64,000 nt of DNA from Naegleria lovaniensis (taxonomy: Eukaryota > Heterolobosea > Eutetramitea > Acrasida > Naegleriidae), in NCBI RefSeq assembly GCF_003324165.1, contig NW_025407849.1:124001-188000 (forward strand), read 5' to 3'. The position numbers and the translations under genes were made by a program. Under the pieces are notes generated by a model, which had not been told where the DNA came from, did not search any database, and saw nothing but the letters and a program-made list of their open reading frames with translations. Positions within the stretch are counted from its first letter, which is position 1. Each line of letters starts with the position of its first letter. Shown piece by piece: positions 33,657 to 44,844 of the stretch.

Positions 33657-34269
33657 CTTCACAGTTATGGTCTGATGTGAAATTGCACAGTGAGAGTGTT
33701 GGTTGTGTGAAATGATGAAGTTGTTTTTTTTTTGCAGTTGTCACTTGTCGGAGTGAATCACGTTGCCATAATATGAAAAACAACTCTGTAAAGAGTGCTA
33801 GGTGACAACTGGGCGGAAAACCTCATGCACGAATCTTGTTCCTTCTTCCAAAGATTTATATTCCATATCCAGACTTCATCACTGCCACAAGGTTCAGTGA
33901 AAACAAATTATAACGGAACGGAACAGCAACATGGTTGTTTGTTTTTCAAGAAGGGTTGTTTTTTGCCTGCAAGAGTTCTTTACTACATGATTCAATTATT
34001 GGCAACTATTGAATAATTGAGTTTTTTGTTTCGTGCAACACCAATATCCTAAGTTCATGTGTTGAAACAACAGTCCTGTAGATATGCTACCAAAAAATTT
34101 TGATCAAACGCTTTAACGATGGGCATCACTCTCCTTCATTGAATAAAAAAAGAAAACAACAAATCAGAGTTACCTACATACAGCCAACTGGTCGCACGCA
34201 ACAATTGTTCATTATTACTGAACCACCTTTGGATTGTACAAGAAAAGAAGATCACAGTGTTTTGGCGAG
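33657..34269. promoter_or_regulatory. divergent intergenic region (EGF protein / BTB protein)
   Basis: About 610 bases. A T11 run ending GCAG near 33737 resembles a splice acceptor on the plus strand and could end a leader intron of the BTB gene. A plus-strand frame at about 34100-34270 (KKRKQQIRVTYIQPTGRTQQLF) looks coding and may be an upstream part of the BTB protein, shifted by one base from it. Nothing else is recognised. Confidence 0.35.
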
Positions 34270-35186
34270 ATGGTGTTATTTAAGGAAGATCATCGAGTAA
34301 GGTTTAAACATCTCTATAATAATCCGAATTATTCGGATTTTACAGTAGTGCTGATACAGTTGAACAAACGTATTCGGGTATGGAAAGGTATATTATCGGT
34401 TCATAGTAATATGTTTCGGGAGCTATTTAATCCCTATGAAGAAGAAATTGCATGCCTTGAGTCAGAGTCTTGCCAAGAGCTACTAACGTCCAACGTGCTC
34501 CTACATTCAGAGTTGGATGAACAATTGGATGATGGAACGTCTCGTACTCCCAGTACTAGCCCATCACGAAATATCGTACATGATCTACAGAAAAACGATC
34601 TTGAGAGTTTCAACTGCTCTCCAATCCCACAATCAACAACAGCACTTAATCATTCCGTGATTGATGAATGGATTGTCAATAACCCATCGGAAGAGGAAGC
34701 CCTAATACAACTATTAGAGTTCTTTTATACAGGAGAGATAACTTATAATATACAACAAGCTCTGAATCTTCTCGTCGTGGCTCAAAAGTATATGGTACAA
34801 GGAAACCTTATTGAAAGTATACAGGTAGAGCTCGAGACGAATATCAAGCCATCGAATTGTTTTGTAATTTTCAAGGAGCTTCTTAGTTTAAACGTTCTAT
34901 TGGATCCATTCTTGGAAAGAGTACTCCATACTTGCGTCTCTGAAATGAGCAAGAATTTAGATTCAATTCTAACCTCAAATAAGAATGAGTTGTTGAATTT
35001 TTCACCTTCCACTTTGATTACCTTTTTAAAGGCAGCCACAAAGATCAAGTACGGACTCAGATGTGACGGAAAAAAGCTATTAAGGTTATTATTGATTGGC
35101 TTATGGAGGATGTCGACACTAGAAAAACTTTCATGCCAGAAATTAAGTCACTCGAAGCCCAAATTAATTACCAATTCAAATACTAA
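34270..35186 (+). CDS. BTB (POZ) domain protein with BACK-like tail
   Basis: ATG 34270 gives a BTB domain at once: NNPNYSDFTVVLIQLNKRIRVWKGILSVHSNMFRELF, an acidic Ser/Thr insert of about 80 residues, then EEALIQLLEFFYTGEITY. A helical BACK-like part follows. Near 35075 an A6 run loses one base; beyond it the neighbouring frame reads KVIIDWLMEDVDTRKTFMPEIKSLEAQ and stops at 35184, which fits the BACK pattern, so I end the gene there. BTB-BACK proteins usually act as substrate adaptors for Cullin-3 ubiquitin ligases. A basic N-terminal extension upstream of 34270, in another frame, is possible. Confidence 0.75.
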
Positions 35187-35316
35187 TAGAATTTGCAAAA
35201 CAATTCTGAAAATTACCCAAGTTTTTAAAAACCATTAATGATAAATTAGAGATGAAGAGATTTATACTAAAATTACAATTAATTCGTTGAATGATCAAAT
35301 CAATAGAAATTACATC

Positions 35317-36568
35317 TTAAAAATATTGAACATTAATTTGTTGTGCTGCTTTCACGTTTTGACCAACAAATTGACTTCCAACATAAGCGTTCTCTTCCTT
35401 CTCCAAACGCTGTCTTCTCATGGTCTTTCGAGGAGCGCCTGATACGTATTGTAAAATCGTTTCAAATCTCGATCCACTTCCATCACTGCAGCAATATTTC
35501 CACAACGATTGCAATAATTTGGAGCTGACCAAATAGTAGAGAGTTTGTCATCCCAAATCACTTGATATCCATCCATACATAATTGATGCGAACGAACAAT
35601 ATGATCAATCTTGTTATAACTCATAAATTCATTGGTAATTTTCTGTGAAAAGTTGAATCCTGCTCCTCTGGTGTTAATTCCAAAATCGAGTGAACTCGAT
35701 GAAATTCCAAAATCTTCGTCATCATTCATGGGATCTGACCACAAGAGGTCAGTAATTGGTCCCTCTTCTGGAATATCCTTGAATCTTTCCAAGACACGAA
35801 TTTGATCGAGAGTAGCGATGGAAGGTGATAAACCTCCATGAACACAAAAGAGTGAATCATCGACCAAAGCACACACAGTTAAATAATCCATCATGTCTGT
35901 GAAATATTTCCAAACATTGACATTTCCATATTTCATGGTACATTCTTCGTAGAAGCCATATATTTGAGTGATGGGTCTTGATTCGTGATTTCCTGAATAT
36001 ATGATTGTTGTTATGATGATTGTTATCATAGATGGAAATGATGATGAATAATTCCGACGAGAGAATAGTGAATGATTCATAAACACCCATGGTTCCGTTC
36101 ACAAAATTCACAAGTATATGATCAAATTGATATATTCGATTTATATATTCCATGTTGATGATGATAAATATTTCATATCACACATTCAAAGAAAAAATAA
36201 TTTTCGAAATGCCAAATGTCATCATCACTTACCTCTCAACAATGTAATTCTCTCCGGATATCTCAATTTATAACAAGTCAATAATGAAATAGTCTCTACG
36301 CTTGATTTCCTCGATTCACATAATCTCCCAAAAACAAATAATTCGTATCGGGAATTTTACCAGCCACTCTAAACAATTCTTTGAGATCAGGAAATTGACC
36401 ATGAATATTACCAACAATGGTTACTGGAGATTTGACACGTTGAACGTTGGCTTCATCGATGAGAATTTCTTTCACTTTTTCACAGACAAATTTAATTTCA
36501 AATTCGGTGAGAAGACGACCTGCTTCGAGTTTTTCAATGCAACGATTCACGTCAACGACTGATGACAT
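35317..36568 (-). CDS. PPP-family (PP6/PP4-like) phosphatase with altered catalytic motifs
   Basis: Exons 36568-36234 and 35992-35317 (241-nt intron) give a PPP catalytic domain close to PP6: [59 protein letters not shown]. Two signature motifs are changed. GDxHG is GNIHG, and GDYVDRG is GDYVNRG. The first Asp is a metal ligand in PP1/PP2A, so activity is in doubt. A 17-residue Ser-rich insert precedes RGAG. The C-terminus ends in QYF without the final Leu that is carboxymethylated in PP2A, PP4 and PP6. The frame slips by one missing base near 36300 and near 35440, both next to a GCG. The start follows a run of A. Confidence 0.85.
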
Positions 36569-36924
36569 TTTTTTGTGTGATTTAAAAACCCAAATACTGG
36601 ACAACAAATGTCAAAGAATTTTACAATCAAGAACAAAGAGTTGAAAATACATTCAATTGATTTTCGAATTAATTATTAATATATTCAATAAGAAACTCAT
36701 CTACAAAAACCTTACAATTCTCCACCAATCAATCAACAAATAGCCATTTCCATCCAGACATTTTAAATGCCAAAAGTCAAAAAAAAAATCTGCTTTGACT
36801 ATAAACACGCGTGCACTCGCCAAGACAACTTGAAGCGTTGTTGAGCCTTGCAAAAGTTGTCATTTTGTGTTTTCAAACACACACTGAATTTCATTAACAA
36901 CATTTGTCTCATACAAGGACTTAC
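36569..36924. promoter_or_regulatory. divergent intergenic region (phosphatase / Ser-Thr-rich protein)
   Basis: About 355 bases between divergent starts; A-rich near 36781-36789 (A9). Presumed promoters for both genes. No other motif is seen. Confidence 0.3.
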
Positions 36925-39900
36925 ATGTCCTCTCCAGCATTAGAATCATCCAATCATCCTTCTCAAGCTACCTCTGGTAATTCAAATTCTTTGACTACAA
37001 ATTCTCCTCTTGTCTCTCCTCGTGGTGGCGGAATTGGTCCAAAACTTGCTGCTCGTTTAACTCTCTATCAATCTTCAATTTCTAATTCTTCTTTATCTCC
37101 TACAACTGGTTTATCAACACCTGGAACCACTTCTTCGTCCTCTCCGCAACCATCACCTCGTACACTTGAATTAATTAGTGTCTTTGAGAAGAACAATAAT
37201 AATTCTCAATTAAATAATACAAAGAAGAGTAGTACAGAATTAAAAACAACATCCATCGCACAAGCACCATCATCCGTGGTAGTACTACCCTCTGTATTGA
37301 CGACCAGCAGTCATAGTGTGAAAAAAGTTAATTCCACATTATCCACTTCAACTTCACCTCGAAGAAAAGAAACGAGTGACAATAGTGACAACAAGTCTTC
37401 AACCACAAGAAAACTCTCGAAAAGTACTCCAACTCCAACCAGTACCAATTCACCAGTATTGAGTCAAGCTCAAGCTTCTTCTACTGCTCGTAGCACAACC
37501 AATTCGGAAAAGAAATTACCAACAAACAAGGAATGAGTGCAAATTCTGACTCGACCATTTCTGCCACTGGTCAGCAACCACAAGACAAGAAATTGAATTC
37601 TGGAATTGCTGCCAAAATGGCATTGTTTAATAGTCCACCACCACCCACGTCAACAACTTCTGGAACCTCTCCGAGAGGAATGATTTCACCAAGAGGTGAA
37701 TCATCCAATGTGTTGAAGGAAAGAAAGAATGTTTTTGAGAATTCTCAACAACAAACAACACCAACAAGTACTACTACCAGTAGCAGCAATGCTGACACCA
37801 ATGTTGTCCCTACTGGTAGTGTTGGTTCAATTAAGGATCGATTTTCACAATTTGAAAAGAAGAATACAGAGGATAAGACGACAACAGTTTCACCAAATAC
37901 AAACACATCATCGAGTGGTCCAAAGTGGAAACCAAAGACTGAAAATGCAAATTCTGCATCTACAACAACACCTCCTCCTTCTTCAACAACCAGTACACCC
38001 ACCACGGTTGTGACAAACACCTCTCCAAAAGTAGCTGTCACTGCAGCAACTCCAACTGAAAAACCTACGAATGGCAGTGACAAACTTTCGTCATCATCCA
38101 CTCCACCAGTCAGCACTACTACGGAGACAAAAACTTCTCCTTCTGCCAGCAGCAATAACCAATCGTCACCAAAAGAAGAAAAACAACCTGAAAAGGCAGA
38201 AAATAAGGAAACACCAAAGAGTGTCAATAATACTCCACCAAGCAGTTCTACAAGCTCGCCAATCTCAACACCCGGTACAACTTCACCTCCTTCAACAAAT
38301 ACAGTTTCAACAGCAGCAACTTCAACATCTACTTCAGGTGGTGTGAAATCCAAGTTTGCCATGTTCGAGAAGAAGGAACCAACATTGACCAATGAACCTC
38401 CAAAACCATCCTCCACTGAAAACGTGAGACGTGGCAGCGTTTTGTCAAGATATTCTGAAGTGATTAATAAGAATGAAAACAAGAATGAAAATAAGAATGA
38501 ACATAAGACTGAAAATAAGACTGAAATTAGTACCGCTGCTTCTTCTACTGTCACAACTACGACCACTCCAACGATTACTACTGCCACAACTGTTGCAACA
38601 CCTTCAACCAAAGCAACAAGTCCAAGTAGTACAACAACAACTGTCAATAGCTCAGATTCCAACAAATCGGTAGCAAGTGAAACCAGTGGTGTGAATGTGA
38701 AATCAAAATTTGCCATGTTCGAAAAGAAGGACACGCCTTCATCCACAAATGAATCTCCAAAACCATCTTCCGTCGTGGCCACCTCTGAAACCACAACACC
38801 AAGTAAGGCGAATGCAGAAATTAAGCCATCAACAATACACCATCCGCTACAACAACAACCACAGAGACTGCAAAGGTGCCAACACCAACAACGACCTCCT
38901 CTGGTTCTACCTCTCCTTCGAAAGGTACTGACACAACACCAGTTTCAACAAGTTCAGATCAGAACAGCAGCAAGACTGAAACAGAGGCTACTACCTCAAC
39001 GAATGCAACTGTGAACACCACTTCTCCTACTACAACAAGTTCTGGCAGTAGTACTACTTCAACAAGTTCAGGTAGTGTGAAATCCAAATCCAACATGTTT
39101 GAAAAGAAGGAGCAAAGTAGTACTTTGACTGAAACATCAAAACCTTCTGCCACTACCACTTCTCCCACAGCAACAACTTCTGTGAACTCAGCCACTACTT
39201 CAGGTGGTGTGAAATCCAAGTTTGCCATGTTTGAGAAGAAGCCTGAAGAATCCTCAACAGCAACCACATCTTCACCTATTGAAAAGAAGAATGTCGTCGA
39301 GTCAATTCAGCATCTGAAAAAGCCAATGACACGAACAAGACGAGTACTGAACCAAAGGTTGAGAATAAGGTAGAAAACAAAGTGAGCGAAACAAACAAGG
39401 TTGAAAAGTCATCCACTCCTGTCGAATCCAGCAATAAGGCCTCTCCCACAACACCATCCACCAACACTTCCACACCCACTGTTTCCACAACTTCGGGTAG
39501 TGTGAAATCTAAATTTGCCATGTTTGAAAAGAAGGACACGGGTAGCACTCCAGAAACCAAATCAAGTGAAGTTTCAAGCAGCAACAATAGTACCACCACA
39601 CCAGGAAGTGTGAAATCCAAATTTGCCATGTTCGAAAAGAAGGCGACCGAAGAACCTTCCACCTCCTCGACCACCACACCTGAAAAGAGCAATACCACCA
39701 CTGGTGAATCCACATCGAATAAGGTCAGTTTTGCCTTACCTCAAAAATCAGAAAATGCTACAGCACCTCAAAAACAACCCAGCGTCCAAGAAAAGCTTTC
39801 CAAATTTAATAGTAATAATAACAGTAGTGGCAATATAGTAGCAACAACTCGACACCTGTATCAACGACCACTCCTTCCACACCAGAAAGTGGTGGTTCTA

Positions 39901-40364
39901 AGGGTCTTTCAGTTTCAGAAAAGTTGGCCAAGCTGAAACAAAACTCGGCTGGATCTCCTCCTCCGTTCGGAATGATGATGATGGGAATGCCAAAGAAGGA
40001 TTCATCATCTTCCAGTAGTGGCAGTAGCAGCAGTAGCAGTAGTAGTGGAAGTAATCTTGTAGAACCTTCTCATAAAGCCTCATCTCCACCCATGTTTGGA
40101 TTGATCATGGGGTCAGGTCCAACTCCAAAGAGAGAACACGTTCCAGATGCAACCGAACATGAACGACAACATCATGGTATGCTCTCTTCCGATGCAATCA
40201 TTACAAGAGCAAAGGCTCCAGCCTCCAATAAGAGAAAGACTGTTTCCAAGAAGAGTATTGATCATGCAGAGAACACCCGAAGAACGATTGCAGCCATTTA
40301 TTTGGATGGAGACGAAGAGGAGGAGCATGAGGTTGATCGTGTAGCAGCCTATGCCGAATATTAA
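36925..40364 (+). CDS. Ser/Thr/Pro-rich disordered protein with repeated KSKFAMFEKK motif
   Basis: Five successive frames, each offset by one missing base (near 37530, 38830, 39305 and 39832), clearly form one low-complexity protein of about 1,145 residues. Long Ser/Thr/Asn/Pro stretches are punctuated by a conserved 11-residue motif VKSKFAMFEKK at about 38341, 38694, 39076, 39210, 39501 and 39610. Looser copies occur at 37606 (AAKMALFN), 37829 (KDRFSQFEKK), 39796 (KLSKFN) and 39922 (KLAKLKQ). The C-terminus is charged (KRKTVSKKS, EEEEHEVDR). The motif has the look of a short binding peptide repeated for avidity. I recognise no family. Frame breaks match the deletions seen elsewhere in the window. 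Confidence 0.7.
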
Positions 40365-40654
40365 TATAGATGATGAAACCAACAATCAGTTAAAGAGAGA
40401 ATCCATTCGTACATTTTCAGATAATTTCATACTACTGACTATTGATCGAATCTTGATCAAGCTAGTCTTGATTCTTGTACAACACTCTCAATGAATGGAA
40501 CCATCAATTTTCATAATGAACATGATCATTTGTTGCTATTATTTAATTACAATTAGTAAGGAAAGCATTAGATTTACAAATATTGATTTTTCAATGAAAA
40601 GGCTAAACTATTGGACCAATGTTGCCAAAGATCTCTGAATGTTTTGGATGGAAA

Positions 40655-41044
40655 TTACTCTTCAGTCTCCTCATAATCTTCACCTTCTTCCCATTCTCCT
40701 TCATCATATTCTCCTTCTTCGTAACCTTCACCTTCCTCTCCTCCTTCTTCCTCTTCTTCAGTCCTACTCGCAACCACCACTGTCGAAGCTCCATGAAGGT
40801 GTTCCAACACGCTAGCATCATGTTCAATCAATTCCTTATTCAAGACACCATCTTCAGTGTTCACGTAAACCATCGTTTCATCGCCTGGTTTGCCGTAATT
40901 GAATTTACCTCCTCCTTGTTTTTTCTGATTGGGCACAAATCGGTGAGGTCTTCTTCGATCGTGTTCATTTGAAACTGTACGGTGCTTTTTGTGTTGTTTT
41001 CCAAGATCTTTTGGTTTGGGAAGTGTTGCATTAATTTCGTCCAT
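40655..41044 (-). CDS. small hypothetical protein with GGGKFNYGKPGDE motif and acidic tail
   Basis: ATG 41044 gives about 129 residues. The N-terminal half is basic (KQHKKHRTVSNEHDRRRPHRFVP), followed by GGGKFNYGKPGDETMVYVNTE. The last 40 residues are almost all Glu/Gly/Tyr. The Gly-rich box with Trp/Tyr-Gly-Lys resembles a box found in PDCD4-like and some mRNA-binding proteins, but it is too short to prove kinship. Basic head plus acidic tail suggests an RNA- or ribosome-associated factor, which is a guess. The gene converges on the Ser/Thr-rich gene. Confidence 0.6.
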   Translation of the reverse strand: MDEINATLPKPKDLGKQHKKHRTVSNEHDRRRPHRFVPNQKKQGGGKFNYGKPGDETMVYVNTEDGVLNKELIEHDASVLEHLHGASTVVVASRTEEEEEGGEEGEGYEEGEYDEGEWEEGEDYEETEE

Positions 41045-41487
41045 TTTGTGTGTTGAGAGATTGTGTGTAAACAACTGTTGAGAATGATTGATTCTATTGA
41101 TTCACAGTGCTTTTTTTAGTTTGAAAATTGCGTACGAACGAAGGTTGCTCTTCTCCTTTTAATGCACGTGCATGATCATTGTGCTTGGTTGACAAGCCGC
41201 AGAAGGTTATTAAATTCGTGTTTTTTCCTTTTTAAAAATATTTCAAAATTGGCAATTTTGTTGGATGAAGCTACTTTTGTACTCGAAGAGTTGAGGATTG
41301 TTTAAAGCAAATTTCAAACTTTCCTTGAACAGGTGTTTGTTGGTAATTGATTAGTATGAAACAAATGCTCTCACAAAATAGCTCAAGTCAACTTAATAAG
41401 ACTGCAGTCCCTATGCTCAAACATATTTGAAGACTTTTATTCGATGATTACATGTGTCTACAACAAATAATTTAGAATGACTAAAGC
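41045..41487. other. intergenic region between two minus-strand genes
   Basis: About 440 bases. It holds an 8-bp inverted repeat CAAAATTG-G-CAATTTTG at 41244-41260 and T-rich stretches. It should contain the promoter of the downstream small gene. No RNA gene is seen. Confidence 0.35.
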
Positions 41488-42589
41488 TTAACGCCATTCC
41501 TGTTGGATACTGAAAGAATTAAGGTCTTTTCCATAGGACCCAATTTCCAAATGACCATTGCTTGACAGGACATGGACTTGATGGAAGTCCCAATCCGTAA
41601 TAATGAAAGAGCCATCCGATTTATCGACAAGAACGGATTCTGGAGAGATGAGATTGTTGGATTGATGGTGATGACATTGGTAAGAATTAAGACAATTTCC
41701 ATTTCTTGTAAAGACTTGAACTATGAATCAAGCAGACGTAGAAGGTTGATTCAAGCGTTGCTGTATATACTTACTTCGATTGTTTCCATTGTCACACACT
41801 ACTAAATTATTCAAATGATCCAAGTCTATTCCTCTTGGATATAATAATTGTCCAAAATTGCTTCCTTCAGAAGAAATCGTATGCTCCACTTGACCGTTTT
41901 GAGACAATACTACGATTCTATGAGAAAAACAATCACAGACATAAATTTTTCCTTCATAGTCGACACAAATTCCCGTAGGTGCTTGAAACGGTGTGGACAA
42001 TTTCCATATTTGTTTTCCGTCAAGATATGAGTATTTGTAAACATATTCTCTAGATGTAACGAGCAATGTGTTATTGGTATGAATGGCAATATAATTTGGT
42101 TTGTCACAAATGTTAATCACTTGCTTTAGAGTTAAACTGTGCAAGTGGAACGTTTGAATTCGCTTATTGTCGTGATCTTGATGAAAAAAGAGGTACAATT
42201 GAACATTGCGTCATGCAACACAGCTTACCTGAAATAAATAAGAGTTGGGAGAAGTGGTCAATAGCTATATCGAATGGGCTATTAAACTCTCCAGGTTTGT
42301 TTCCTTGACTTCCAATGGTATTTATCAGTTCAAACTGTTTCAGCTGCTTGGTTGCATCCTTCGAAGCTTGCACAGAGAACAAGCATGAAGATGAGGTATC
42401 ATGAAACGAGCCGGCTCCGAAAAGGAGAGAATCAGTTTCCAATACATCGCTATTCAAATTATGTTTCAATCTTTTTGAATTTTCAAGAATCAACATGGGG
42501 TTATTATTTACAATGTTTGTTGTTGGGTGATGAAAAGCGTTGTTATACCCGCCATCTACTTCGGAATGCTCAACAAACGTTCGCTTCAT
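41488..42589 (-). CDS. NHL-repeat beta-propeller protein
   Basis: Three exons on the minus strand join in phase (first ending near 42229, last starting near 41717). They give about 300 residues from ATG 42589 (MKRTFVEHS). NHL blades are visible: GNKPGEFNSPFDIAIDH, APTGICVDYEGKIYVCDCFSHRIVV, FGQLLYPRGIDLDHLNNLVVCDNGNNR, and ISPESVLVDKSDGSFIITDWDFHQVHV. NHL propellers bind proteins or RNA. The family is expanded in this window (see 54858, 56384 and the front of the EGF protein). No membrane segment is seen. Unlike its neighbours it shows no frame break. Confidence 0.8.
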
Positions 42590-42851
42590 TTTCTTCGGGT
42601 ACAACACTGCTGTTATTGTAATTGTAAATTTGTATTGTTGTTTTGTTACGTATGATAATTTTTGATCATATTTTCAATAAACGGTGTCCAACACGCTTTC
42701 ATCAAAAAGTTGATGAATAAATTTTTTACTTGAACGTTGTTGTTCTGGTTTTACAGGAAATTGAGTTTTTAATTTTTCAAATTGAATTGAACGAGAGAGT
42801 CTTTCCCCGACTTTTGTCCATGGAAGCAAGCAATCGCTAGCTGCAACGGTG

Positions 42852-44736
42852 ATGACTCGTCGTTATCTTTCAACACAAAAAATAGTAAACCACTGCAGGT
42901 CAACAACAACGATGGCTGTTCCAACACCCTCTCTTCGGAATATGAAAAGTAAATTATTTACAATACGATCGTTTTATATTTTGGTTTTGGCTATATCGGT
43001 GGTATCCGTGGTCGTTTTTATTAGTTCATATAGGGGAGACTCATCAGCAAACAACATTAACCAGGAAGAAGGGTTACTTCATGGACATGGTGATAAACAA
43101 CCACATGAAAATGTATTAACACATTCGGGTGGATCCAAGAGTTCTTTTGCTTTGCCATCGGATTTAAAGAAAGGATTTCCTTCTTCGGAGCAATCTGAAC
43201 AGAAAGTAGTTGAAGAACAAAAGAAACCAGAAATTAAGGAATTAACGATTTGGTCTACAAGCTTTCGTATGTTTGATTTCATGATTTCATTATTTATTGA
43301 AATGATAATAATGACAATTAATTGAAATTTGGACAATTGGCTCAAAAATCATTGAACGTTGGACAACTACAAATGTGAACTGTTGATTGATAACTTTACT
43401 CACAACGTTCAATTTACATATCGCATTTGTTAAATAGATATTTCTCCAATTTTTTGTTTGAGACATTTCATGAAAAACGTTTTTGAAAAGAGGACAGGAA
43501 TTAAGGTAAACATTATTGAAAAATCACTCAGTGGACATTGCCACTTAACGGGACATTGTGCTCGAGATTTGAGAGTTTTAAACCATGATACTGCCAAAGG
43601 TGAATATGGATGTACTGTTCCAACAGCTAAAGCTTTGTACGAAACTTACAAGTCAGATCCAGTTTTCAAAAACGTAGACCTCGTCATGTGCGATCACAAC
43701 ATTGCCATGTGTGAATTGTACATGCCGTTTGATGTTCCAATGGTTCTCTACTCTACGACAAGGTATGTTTTGTTCAATTTCTAGGCCATTATTCACACTT
43801 TTTCTCAATCATTGCCACAATTAAACTAGATATGAACTCTGGAGACATGATCCCAATAGATGGAGAAATTTGAATGAAAATATCAAGTTGATTGCAAGTA
43901 AGAAACAACACACAGTTGTTGCAAACAATTTGTATGATGCAAAATATTTGAACTACTTTACTGGAATGTATGTTCCAGTACTGGACAGTTTTTGTGGTTA
44001 TTCAGCAGATGAGGGAACATACAATCCAACAAGGTCTGAAATTTTGATAGGCCCATCAAGACTCTCGGTGAACCTTAATACTCTTGTATTGAATGACTTT
44101 TACGGATATGCTAAAAAAGATCAGTCCTCTCTCAAGTTGTCAACTATTCGTGAACTCTATCCTCATTATAAGTACTCTGATTTGGCTCATCATCCAGCCA
44201 TTGTAGTCATTCCTTATCAATTATCCGTGATGAGCTTTTTCGAGTATTACAGGTTAGCCATTCCAATCTATTATCCAAGTGTTGACTTATTGACACAATG
44301 GCACATGCAACATCGAATATTATCTGAGAAAACATGGCACATGGTTCTTCAAAGAAGACCTGGACGAGGATCTCCCGTTGAACATCATCCAAAATCAAAC
44401 ATTCCAAAAGAAATGGATCCAAACAACGAAGAAAATGCTGACAGTGTCAAATATTGGAACGAATTTAGCGATCTCTATCAATGGCCTCATGTCATTTACT
44501 TTTCTTCCATTGAAGATTTATATCAAAAACTTTCTAAAGCCACTCCAGATTACTATAAAGAAGTTAGTAAGAAAATGCAAGAATATAATCAGCAATTACA
44601 GGATCATCTCGTCAAACAATGGACTGGAATTGTGGAACGAGTGGCAGATCACAAACAACAAGGAAGAAAAACGTTTTCTAGCTTTGAAGAGGCAATGAAA
44701 ACATTGTGGAATAAGGAATCTAAGTGTGATATTTAA
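42852..44736 (+). CDS. type II membrane protein, glycosyltransferase-like (function unknown)
   Basis: Three exons (42852-43266, 43438-43762, 43830-44736) join in phase. ATG 42852 follows an in-frame GTG. About 45 basic residues precede one membrane helix (FYILVLAISVVSVVVFISSY), a Ser-rich stalk, and a luminal domain of about 450 residues. Features are HLTGHCARDL, VMCDHNIAMCELYMPFDVPMVLYSTTRYELWRHDPNRW and a late YQLSVMSFFEYYRLAIPIYYPS segment that resembles the acceptor/donor-binding half of GT-B enzymes. The layout is typical of Golgi glycosyltransferases, but no family signature can be fixed by eye. Confidence 0.6.
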
Positions 44737-44844
44737 GAAACTTTCACAACCTAAAACACAAACGATGAAACACTTTGTATTATTATAAACATTGCCAAAA
44801 AGCACTTAAGCGCGACCTTTTCCTAACTAAAAAAAGCGAAAAAA

